NCBI GenBank assembly: GCA_042091495.1
Contig: JBELHJ010000105.1
Span: 1-5,027 of the forward strand
Length of the DNA stretch: 5,027 bases
Direction: 5' to 3'
Source: JBELHJ01 sp042091495
GTDB taxonomy: Bacteria > Bacteroidota > Bacteroidia > Flavobacteriales > Flavobacteriaceae
Shown: positions 1-5,027 of the stretch, in pieces
How the letters are laid out: the number at the start of each line of letters is the position of its first letter
Position numbering within the stretch: position 1 is the first letter of the stretch
Made by a program: the position numbers and the translations under genes
The notes under the pieces: generated by a model
Told to the model about the DNA's origin: nothing
The model's database searches: none
Seen by the model: only the letters and a program-made list of their open reading frames with translations

Positions 1-371
1 CCTTTAAGTTCAATGTTTAGATTAACAGTCCCATCAATATATTTTAAAACTTCATCTAATGTTGGAATAGGCTCTTTACCATTGACTTTAAGTGCCCTAA
101 TTTCACTTAAAGTTTTTTGCTCTATATAACCTTTACTATTTGTTAGATTATTAATTTTTTTATCATGAAATACAATAATTTCTCCAGTTTTACATTTAAA
201 TACATCAATTTCAATACCATCAACTCCAAGTTCTAAAGCTTTTTTAATTGAGGCTATCGTATTTTCTGGTGCATGACCCATAGCGCCTCTGTGGCCATAA
301 GCAAGGGTTTCTTGAGCTTGAAGATTATTCATGTTAAGTAAAATAATTGAGATTATTAAAAGTATTCTCAT
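1..371 (-). CDS. Secreted glycerophosphodiester phosphodiesterase (GDPD family), N-terminal part, cut by the window edge
   Basis: GDPD enzymes hydrolyse glycerophosphodiesters (deacylated phospholipids) to glycerol-3-phosphate and an alcohol, using a divalent metal in a TIM barrel. Reading from the ATG at 371-369, 123 codons are visible before the left edge. Residues 1-20 form a signal peptide with a hydrophobic core (ILLIISIILL) ending in LQAQ, with no lipobox cysteine, so the protein is probably periplasmic. The family signature follows in order: HRG at 27-29, PENT at 35-38, the metal-binding pair E54/D56 in GIEIDV, H69-D70 in VFHD, and NIELK at 119-123 with E121 as a further metal ligand. 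Both catalytic histidines (H27, H69) are present. Family members are usually about 240-300 residues, so roughly half is missing. A start at M14 (332-330) is possible but would destroy the signal peptide. The family call is firm from motifs; the substrate is not determined. Confidence 0.93.
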   Translation of the reverse strand, partial: MRILLIISIILLNMNNLQAQETLAYGHRGAMGHAPENTIASIKKALELGVDGIEIDVFKCKTGEIIVFHDKKINNLTNSKGYIEQKTLSEIRALKVNGKEPIPTLDEVLKYIDGTVNLNIELK

Positions 372-402
372 AGTGTCTAGGATTAGATATAATAATTGCA
401 AA

Positions 403-423
403 ATTTGTTTTTTTAAAACAAAT
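403..423. repeat. Perfect 9-bp inverted repeat upstream of the GDPD gene; possible operator or hairpin
   Basis: The arms ATTTGTTTT (403-411) and AAAACAAAT (415-423) are perfect inverted repeats around a 3-nt spacer. The inner edge lies 32 nt upstream of the GDPD start codon and the element is downstream of the terminator at 481-518, so it sits where a promoter or operator for the GDPD gene would be. On the minus strand, an AAATTTTG octamer (406-399) resembles the Bacteroidota -7 element TAnnTTTG with a mismatch at the first position, but I found no well-spaced -33 TTG. The arms are very AT-rich, so a chance palindrome cannot be excluded. Confidence 0.3.
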
Positions 424-480
424 AACGATTACACACTTATTAAGAAATTAATAAATTTTAAATGCTATTTATTAACAACT

Positions 481-518
481 AAAAAAGCACCTACAATATT
501 AGTTGTGGGTGCTTTTTT
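481..518 (-). terminator. Rho-independent terminator after the beta-propeller gene (potentially bidirectional)
   Basis: The arms 481-496 and 503-518 pair around a 6-nt loop (497-502), giving a 16-position stem: a GC-containing core (GCACC...GGTGC) extended by six A-T pairs. Leftward transcription from the gene ending at 539 meets the hairpin 20 nt after the stop and leaves a run of six U (complement of 486-481). Position 492/507 is a U-G wobble in a rightward RNA but an A-C mismatch in the leftward RNA; the 11 pairs below it should still be strong enough. No rightward gene ends here, so leftward use is the likely role. Confidence 0.85.
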
Positions 519-538
519 AATTTATTATAATACAAGAG

Positions 539-3500
539 TTAATTTAATACAGCAGGAGCTCCATTAGCTTCTAATTTTTTAGCTAAAGCAGGGACTTTAA
601 CTTTGGAAAACTGATCCAGTTTGGGTTGTAACTCTTCAAACATAGCTTTAGCCATATCATAGCTCTCCATGTGCAATTTTGTGGGGCCATAAGAATTACC
701 CATTAGTCCGCTAGCTGCAAAGTAAATTCTATAACCAATAGCGAGTTGTTCTTTTTCACCCACTTCGGCTTTAGCAGCACTACCGTTAAGTTGAAGTTTT
801 AAGGCATGCATTTCAGAGCGTAACGCATAGACTTCTTTAGTTAAATCATCTTGATTTGAAGTGGTGAATTTTAGTGTTTTTTCAAATTTTTCTAATTGTT
901 TAGAAGCTTTATTAAAAGCGTGTTCCGTTTTACTTAATGCTTTACTTAACGCCATAAGTTTTTGTGTGTAGGCTTCTGTTTCATTGGCTAATGGATTAGT
1001 GAGTACATTGGTTCTAATGCGCTTCACTTCAAAGGCCACAGGATCTGATAATGGAGTAGTTTCACCTACAACACGTTTGTACAATTGTGCAGTATAAGTA
1101 CCACCTTTTACATTAAAACGCCAGGTTCTAATGTTTTTATTTTTAGAATTGGCATTAACCGTGGTTCCAAAAGGCTGTTTTAAATCCCAATTAACATGAT
1201 TCATGCCTTTTTTTAATGGCTTTACAAGTTGGTCTATTACGTTACCATCCATGTCTCTTATTACAATGATAGCTTCATTACCAGCTTCAACCATTTCGTT
1301 GTCAAGAGCCTCCCAACCCGGAAAAGGAATATTAGTTGCTTTAAGTGCTTTTTCTTTTTCTATGCGTTTACTTTTGGTGCTTTTGTGATCTTCTTTAACG
1401 TAATAACGAATAAGCGCTCCATATTCTGGATTTTTGGATGTAAAAAACGAGGCACCTTGACTGGAAGTGCCACCAATTAAAGGTTGGTATTGTAAAGCAG
1501 TTCTGGGTTGAAACAAGATACCCTCTTGCTCTAAACTGCTTTCTGAAATGTCTCTTAAGGCACTATAATCATCTAATACATAAAAGCTACGTCCAAATGT
1601 GGCTAAAACCAAATCGTTTTCACGTTTTTGGATGGCTAAATCTCTAACAGAAATGGTTGGCAAGCCGTTTGAGAACTTATGCCATTTATCACCTTGGTTA
1701 AAGCTTATATACACGCCATACTCAGTAGCTAAGAATAATAAGTTAGGATTTACATGGTCTTGAACCAAACGCCATACAAGTGTATTATCTGGAATACCAT
1801 TAGTTATTGAAGTCCATTTTTTACCTCCGTTAGTGGTTTTTAGAAGGTAAGGCTTATAGTCTCCAAATTTGTGGTTGTCTAGGGCTATATAAGCCACATT
1901 TTCATTAAATAAATCGGCTTTAATATCGTTAACAAAGGCAGATTCCGGAATACCTGGCAATTGGTTTACTGTCATTTTGGTCCAGTTCTTACCCCCATCT
2001 TTGGTCATTTGTAATATACCGTCATCTGTACCAGCGTAAAGGACATTCTCGTTTTGTTTAGACTCGGCCAAAGAAGTTATGGTATTGTAGGTAGACATGG
2101 CATACACATCCCAGGCATTATCAAAACTTTGCTGTTTGCCCATAATAGGTAGGCTTAAACGTTCTTCGTTTTTAGTAAGATCAGACGAGACGGGATTCCA
2201 ACTATCTCCTCTGTTTTCTGAACGCCACACACGTTGTGTTCCAAAATAAAGACGCTTAGGGTCGTGCTGACTCACTAAAATTGGGGAATCCCAATTGTAG
2301 CGTTCGTAGGCTTCACCCAAACGATTTTGAGGTTTTATATAGGTAGACTCTCCTGTAGTTTTATCTATACGGTATAAGTTACCTTGTTGCCATTGGGCAT
2401 AAACGATGTCTGGATTTCCCGGTTCAGTAGCAGGCTGGTGCCCATCACCACCCAATAAAACATACCAATCTGAATTTGAAATACCATTAGATTTTAGTGT
2501 TCTAGAGGGGCCACCTTGGGTGTTNNNNNNNNNNNNNNNNNNNNNNNNNNNNNNNNNNNNNNNNNNNNNNNNNNNNNNNNNNNNNNNNNNNNNNNNNNNN
2601 NNNNNNNNNNNNNNNNNNNNNNNNGTTTTACCGCCATCTTCAGAAACTAAAGCTCTCACATTCATTAAAAATATCTTATCAAATTGGTGTGGTGAGGCCA
2701 CCAACTCTTGGTAATAGTGTGGTCCAGTTGCACCCGAGACTGTGTCAGACATCTTAACCCAGCTAGCTCCGCTATTTGTAGATTTATAAACTGCACCTTT
2801 TCTTCGATCTAGTTCAATGGCTGCATATAGTACATTGGATTTCATAGGTGAGATGGCTAAACCAATTTTACCCATGTTAGATTTTGGAAGTCCGTTATCA
2901 ATCTTAGTCCAATTTTCACCTCCGTCAGTACTTTTGTGTAAAGAAGTTCCTGGACCACCACCCATATAAGCCGCCACATTTCTGTGGCGTTGCCAAGAAG
3001 CAGCATAAAGGACATCGGGGTTTGATGGATCTATAACCAGATCTGTTACACCAGTCCACTCATTGATAGCAAGTGTGTTTTTCCAAGTTTTACCTCCATC
3101 TGTAGTTTTATATAATCCACGTTCTCCACCTGGGCTCCATAAGGGGCCTTGAACAGCCACCCAAACGGTATTAGGGTTGTTAGGATGAACAATAATTTTT
3201 GAGATGTGCTCTGATTGTTTTAAGCCAGAATTTTCCCAGGTTTTTCCTCCATCATTACTTACAAAGAGTCCATGACCAATACCTACATGGCGCCCACCAA
3301 CATTTTCTCCAGTACCTAGCCATATTTTATCATTATTGTGCGGATCTATGGTTACACATCCTGTGGAGTAAAAAGATTCCTTGTCTGTAAGTGGTGTCCA
3401 AGTTGTCCCAGAGTTGGATGTTTTCCATAGCCCTCCAGAGCCTACAGCCACATACCACACATTTTCATTGCTTTGATCAATGGCTATGTCTGCAATTCGA

Positions 3501-3649
3501 CCAGACATAAACGCAGGGCCAACGCTTCTAAAAGAGAAGTCACTTAAGGCCTCTTCAACAGGACTTTTGGTAACCTTTTCTTGTGCGTTCAGGTTACTTT
3601 GAAAAATAAAAAGTAAACCAAAAAAAAACAGCTTTTTTGTAAGTTTCAT
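539..3649 (-). CDS. Secreted Asp-box beta-propeller protein (BNR / sortilin-VPS10-like), interrupted by an assembly gap
   Basis: As deposited this encodes 1036 residues including 34 unknowns. Residues 1-22 are a signal peptide (MKLTKKLFFFGLLFIF...NA, cleavage likely before QEK), without a lipobox. Residues about 38-690 form beta-propeller blades marked by Asp-boxes (S/T-x-D/N-x-G-x-x-W) ending at W84, W138, W189, W247, W297, W484, W556, W612 and W656, plus one cut by the gap at 336-341. Residues about 790-860 look like a FlgD/Ig-like strand module (IRDMDGNVIDQLVKPL, then NWDLKQ and GGTYTAQL). Residues 888-1030 are mostly helical. There is no T9SS sorting domain, so a periplasmic or outer-membrane-associated location is inferred. 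Relatives are often labelled glycosyl hydrolase or VPS10-domain protein, but I see no catalytic signature and the substrate is unknown. The frame stays open upstream to 3766, but that extension crosses a terminator and lacks a signal peptide; the start at 3649 restores one. Confidence 0.88.
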   Translation of the reverse strand: MKLTKKLFFFGLLFIFQSNLNAQEKVTKSPVEEALSDFSFRSVGPAFMSGRIADIAIDQSNENVWYVAVGSGGLWKTSNSGTTWTPLTDKESFYSTGCVTIDPHNNDKIWLGTGENVGGRHVGIGHGLFVSNDGGKTWENSGLKQSEHISKIIVHPNNPNTVWVAVQGPLWSPGGERGLYKTTDGGKTWKNTLAINEWTGVTDLVIDPSNPDVLYAASWQRHRNVAAYMGGGPGTSLHKSTDGGENWTKIDNGLPKSNMGKIGLAISPMKSNVLYAAIELDRRKGAVYKSTNSGASWVKMSDTVSGATGPHYYQELVASPHQFDKIFLMNVRALVSEDGGKXXXXXXXXXXXXXXXXXXXXXXXXXXXXXXXXXXNTQGGPSRTLKSNGISNSDWYVLLGGDGHQPATEPGNPDIVYAQWQQGNLYRIDKTTGESTYIKPQNRLGEAYERYNWDSPILVSQHDPKRLYFGTQRVWRSENRGDSWNPVSSDLTKNEERLSLPIMGKQQSFDNAWDVYAMSTYNTITSLAESKQNENVLYAGTDDGILQMTKDGGKNWTKMTVNQLPGIPESAFVNDIKADLFNENVAYIALDNHKFGDYKPYLLKTTNGGKKWTSITNGIPDNTLVWRLVQDHVNPNLLFLATEYGVYISFNQGDKWHKFSNGLPTISVRDLAIQKRENDLVLATFGRSFYVLDDYSALRDISESSLEQEGILFQPRTALQYQPLIGGTSSQGASFFTSKNPEYGALIRYYVKEDHKSTKSKRIEKEKALKATNIPFPGWEALDNEMVEAGNEAIIVIRDMDGNVIDQLVKPLKKGMNHVNWDLKQPFGTTVNANSKNKNIRTWRFNVKGGTYTAQLYKRVVGETTPLSDPVAFEVKRIRTNVLTNPLANETEAYTQKLMALSKALSKTEHAFNKASKQLEKFEKTLKFTTSNQDDLTKEVYALRSEMHALKLQLNGSAAKAEVGEKEQLAIGYRIYFAASGLMGNSYGPTKLHMESYDMAKAMFEELQPKLDQFSKVKVPALAKKLEANGAPAVLN
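1682..3424 (-). repeat. Asp-box repeat array of the beta-propeller, visible at DNA and protein level
   Basis: Ten copies of the Asp-box turn recur at irregular intervals of roughly 45-75 residues (one copy truncated by the gap). Examples are SNDGGKTW (131-138), TTDGGKTW (182-189), STDGGENW (240-247), TKDGGKNW (549-556) and TTNGGKKW (605-612). On the plus strand the same motif shows as a recurring word close to GTTTTACCTCCATCT, at about 1817-1832, 1986-2000, 2625-2640, 2914-2926, 3087-3101 and 3240-3252. Asp-boxes mark hairpin turns between strands of propeller blades in sialidases, VPS10 and related proteins; they are structural and do not themselves imply catalysis. Confidence 0.85.
2525..2624. 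other. Assembly gap of exactly 100 N inside the beta-propeller gene
   Basis: One hundred undetermined bases interrupt the gene between codons for SEDGGK (ending at residue 341) and NTQGGPSRT. The round size suggests a placeholder of unknown true length. The two flanks happen to share a frame at this length, since 1025 + 100 + 1986 nt is divisible by three, but that says nothing about the real gap. Confidence 0.98.
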
Positions 3650-3719
3650 AGTTAATTTTATTAGAAGTTTCGACTTATGAAGATACAAAAAATATGAAGT
3701 TTGATTTTTTAATTCATAA
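3650..3719 (-). promoter_or_regulatory. Leader and probable promoter interval of the beta-propeller gene
   Basis: About 70 nt separate the upstream gene's terminator from the ATG at 3649, so a promoter for the large gene is expected here. On the minus strand TATTTTTTG (3694-3686) resembles the Bacteroidota -7 box TAnnTTTG with one extra base, but no convincing -33 TTG accompanies it. Short repeats CTTCATA (3699-3693 and 3682-3676) and AAACTTC (3702-3696 and 3670-3664) are present. The start is preceded by AAAATTAACT, with no Shine-Dalgarno sequence, which is usual in this phylum. The placement is inferred mainly from position. Confidence 0.25.
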
Positions 3720-3746
3720 AAAAAGCTGCAATTAGTGCAGCTTTTT
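3720..3746 (-). terminator. Rho-independent terminator after the T9SS-sorted protein gene
   Basis: An 11-bp perfect stem (3720-3730 with 3736-3746) contains the core GCTGCA/TGCAGC and closes a 5-nt loop. The leftward RNA ends in a run of seven U (complement of 3724-3718). It begins 21 nt past the stop codon at 3768. Because it lies between this gene and the propeller gene, it argues against simple co-transcription and against the longer start of the propeller frame. The A/T flanks on both sides mean it could also work rightward, but no rightward gene is present. Confidence 0.88.
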
Positions 3747-3767
3747 AAATTGTTATTTATAAACAAA

Positions 3768-4763
3768 TTATTTCTTAATAAACTTCATGGTTCCAGATTG
3801 TCCATTTAGAGTGGCTTTTATAGAATAAATACCGTTGTTTAAATGAGAAACATCCAGTTGACCATTAGTAATATTAAGCGCTTTGTTAAAAACCTCTTGA
3901 CCTAAAGTATTAAAGATTTCAATTTGACTAACGGCTTCATTAGCTTTAAAATTAATTAGCCCTGTAGTTGGATTAGGGAATAAAGAAAAGCCTAATTTTT
4001 TTAATTCTACAGTTGATAATAATAAATTGCCTTCTTCTATTGTAAGGTTATCAATGGCATAATATGAAGATTCATCTGCAGGGCTGCCACTTAAACTCAC
4101 ATCATCTCCAGGAAATATTCCAGATCCTTTAACCATCATGAAATAATAATCATTTGTTGTAGGATCATAATCTCCTTCAGGTTTGAAAACTCCAACGTAA
4201 GTTTTCTTAACTCCAACAGTATCTAAAAAATCATAGCCTTCGTTAGATCCAAAATATAATACGCCATTATCACCATCTGTGGAAGATGCAGAAGTACCAT
4301 CACTAGCGTATTTAAAATAAGGCTGTCTAGTTGCATATCCAGCCGGGTTGGTTCTAATTTGAAGATTTATGGCTTTGTGTGTTGGTGTGGCATTAGAAAC
4401 AAACCAGGCTTCAAACGTAACCGTATAAAACGTATCTATGGTTAAAGCAGGTAATTTTTTATTCATAAAGGCCGCAAATGCTACGTGATCACCATTACCT
4501 TTACAATTAATACCATTGTCATAAAAAGCAACATACTTGTCACCCCCATTATCAAGGATTTGTAAATCGTCTCTTTCTGGAATAGGACCAGAGCTACAAT
4601 CTGGATTGGAAGCTCTATTAGCTTTAGATTCAAATATTGCGTCATCACCATTTCCAATATTTAATGCACCAGTGTCATAGCTATTAAAGTCTTCTGACAA
4701 AATGGTTTGAGCAAAAGACACATTAAATGTTAATGCTAAAATAATTAATGTAATTTTTTTCAT
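3768..4763 (-). CDS. Secreted protein of unknown family with T9SS type A C-terminal sorting domain; candidate surface glycan-binding protein
   Basis: A complete 331-residue protein. Residues 1-19 are a signal peptide (hydrophobic ITLIILALTF, cleavage near FA-Q). Residues about 20-245 begin with ILSEDFNSYDTG and end with YYAIDNLTIEEG. These boundaries are typical of secreted jelly-roll or lectin-like domains in Bacteroidota, but I cannot assign a named family. C56 and C87 are the only cysteines and could form a disulfide. Asp/Gly/Ser-rich loops near 154-167 and 197-206 could bind calcium (inference). Residues 258-331 are a T9SS sorting domain: FSLFPNPTTG at 259-268, IEIFNTLGQEVF at 281-292, LNNGIYSIKA at 308-317 and the terminal MKFIKK. 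It should therefore cross the outer membrane and be released or anchored at the surface. It directly follows a SusD-like gene, where surface glycan-binding proteins often sit, and no enzyme motif is visible. A glycan-binding role is a context guess. Confidence 0.9.
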   Translation of the reverse strand: MKKITLIILALTFNVSFAQTILSEDFNSYDTGALNIGNGDDAIFESKANRASNPDCSSGPIPERDDLQILDNGGDKYVAFYDNGINCKGNGDHVAFAAFMNKKLPALTIDTFYTVTFEAWFVSNATPTHKAINLQIRTNPAGYATRQPYFKYASDGTSASSTDGDNGVLYFGSNEGYDFLDTVGVKKTYVGVFKPEGDYDPTTNDYYFMMVKGSGIFPGDDVSLSGSPADESSYYAIDNLTIEEGNLLLSTVELKKLGFSLFPNPTTGLINFKANEAVSQIEIFNTLGQEVFNKALNITNGQLDVSHLNNGIYSIKATLNGQSGTMKFIKK

Positions 4764-4857
4764 AATATATATTGTTAGTTAATAGTTTAAATATCATAAA
4801 CTTAATTCAATGCTTTATGTAATTATATTGCATTTTTTAACACAAATATTACAAATT
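4764..4857 (-). promoter_or_regulatory. Intergenic leader between the SusD-like gene and the T9SS-sorted protein gene
   Basis: About 94 nt of very AT-rich sequence lie between the terminator and the ATG at 4763. No Shine-Dalgarno sequence is present; the start is preceded by AACAATATATATT. TAATATTTG on the minus strand, just after the T-tract, resembles the -7 box TAnnTTTG with one extra base, but no matching -33 is visible. A 6-bp inverted repeat (AGTTTA 4784-4789 with TAAACT 4797-4802) is weak. A separate promoter is plausible but not demonstrated. Confidence 0.2.
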
Positions 4858-4883
4858 AAAAAAGCCCCATAAAATGAGGCTTC
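4858..4883 (-). terminator. Rho-independent terminator after the SusD-like gene
   Basis: In the leftward RNA, AAGCCTC pairs with GGGGCTT (4882-4876 with 4868-4862) using one U-G wobble, extended by two inner A-U pairs, and is followed by six U (complement of 4863-4858). It begins 24 nt past the stop at 4908. In the opposite orientation the wobble becomes a C-A mismatch, so the structure favours leftward termination, consistent with all genes here. Partial readthrough into the T9SS protein gene is possible. Confidence 0.8.
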
Positions 4884-4907
4884 TTGATAATGCAGTTAAA
4901 ATAATAG

Positions 4908-5027
4908 TTAATATCCTGGATTTTGTTCTAAATTTTTATTGGCATCTAAAGCAATTTGAGGGATAGGATACCACATGTTATGTGCACTTGCTGCTTTGTT
5001 CGAAGCGTTTACAGTGTTGGCTTTAAT
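4908..5027 (-). CDS. SusD/RagB-family outer-membrane nutrient-binding lipoprotein, C-terminal end only
   Basis: The last 39 codons and a TAA stop are visible; the rest runs past the right edge. The tail reads HNMWYPIP (16-23), then QIALDANKNLEQNPGY (24-39). A (L/W)-(Y/W)-PIP-x-x-x-x-x-N-x-x-L-x-Q-NPGY ending is the characteristic terminus of SusD-like proteins. These are surface lipoproteins that form a lid over the SusC TonB-dependent transporter and bind oligosaccharides or other nutrients. Full members are about 450-600 residues, so over 90% is missing, and the signal peptide and ligand-binding region cannot be seen. A susC-type gene is expected immediately upstream, beyond 5027. The substrate cannot be inferred from this fragment. 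Confidence 0.9.
   Translation of the reverse strand: MKANTVNASNKAASAHNMWYPIPQIALDANKNLEQNPGY

Noticed and set aside
331..567. Rightward 78-codon open frame
   Set aside because: It starts antisense inside the GDPD signal-peptide region, runs through the palindrome and the terminator hairpin, and ends inside the propeller gene's C-terminus. It has no recognisable protein features.
1203..1480. Two overlapping rightward open frames of 61 and 83 codons
   Set aside because: Both lie fully antisense to the conserved propeller gene and are shadows of its coding frame.
2406..2714. Rightward 102-codon open frame
   Set aside because: It exists only because the run of N removes stop codons; it is antisense to the propeller gene.
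3199..3390. Rightward 63-codon open frame
   Set aside because: It is antisense to well-conserved Asp-box blades of the propeller gene and has no independent support.
1682..3424. Repeated TTTTACCTCCATC-like words considered as a CRISPR or dispersed DNA repeat
   Set aside because: The words are imperfect, irregularly spaced and in frame, and they encode the Asp-box motif, so protein-level repetition explains them.
539..3649. Calling the propeller protein a sialidase or other glycoside hydrolase
   Set aside because: Asp-boxes are structural and shared by many non-enzymatic propellers; I saw no catalytic arginine triad, nucleophile motif or other family-specific signature.
4784..4802. 6-bp inverted repeat AGTTTA/TAAACT in the leader of the T9SS-sorted protein gene
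   Set aside because: It is short and AT-rich with a 7-nt spacer, which is expected by chance in this composition.

Overview
The window is AT-rich DNA, and all four genes lie on the minus strand. It looks like a member of the Bacteroidota, most likely Flavobacteriia. The evidence is a SusD/RagB C-terminus, a type IX secretion (T9SS) C-terminal sorting domain, signal peptides ending in ...AQ, starts without a Shine-Dalgarno sequence, and a VPS10/BNR-type secreted beta-propeller.

In transcription order (right to left), the layout is as follows. (1) 5027-4908 is the last 39 codons of a SusD-like outer-membrane glycan-binding lipoprotein; its partner SusC would lie beyond the right edge. A terminator hairpin follows. 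(2) 4763-3768 is a complete 331-residue secreted protein with a signal peptide, a predicted beta-rich body of unknown family and a T9SS type A sorting domain. A second terminator follows. (3) 3649-539 is a large secreted Asp-box (BNR/sortilin-VPS10-like) beta-propeller protein. It is interrupted by a 100-N assembly gap that probably stands for more missing sequence than its length suggests. A third terminator follows. (4) 371-1 is the N-terminal half of a secreted glycerophosphodiester phosphodiesterase, cut by the left edge.

Each of the three complete intergenic spacers (144, 118 and 167 nt) holds a leftward hairpin with a T-tract beginning 20-24 nt past the preceding stop. The genes therefore look like separate or partly coupled transcription units, not a tight operon. 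The SusD end and the T9SS protein probably form the tail of a polysaccharide-utilisation-type locus, with the T9SS protein in the position where a surface glycan-binding protein is often found. The propeller and the phosphodiesterase have no obvious functional link to it.

I found no RNA genes, CRISPR arrays, insertion sequences or phage features, and no stretch over 300 bases without a gene. I do not see a clearly novel system. The items most worth checking are the propeller gap, the uncharacterised T9SS protein beside SusD, and a palindrome upstream of the phosphodiesterase.
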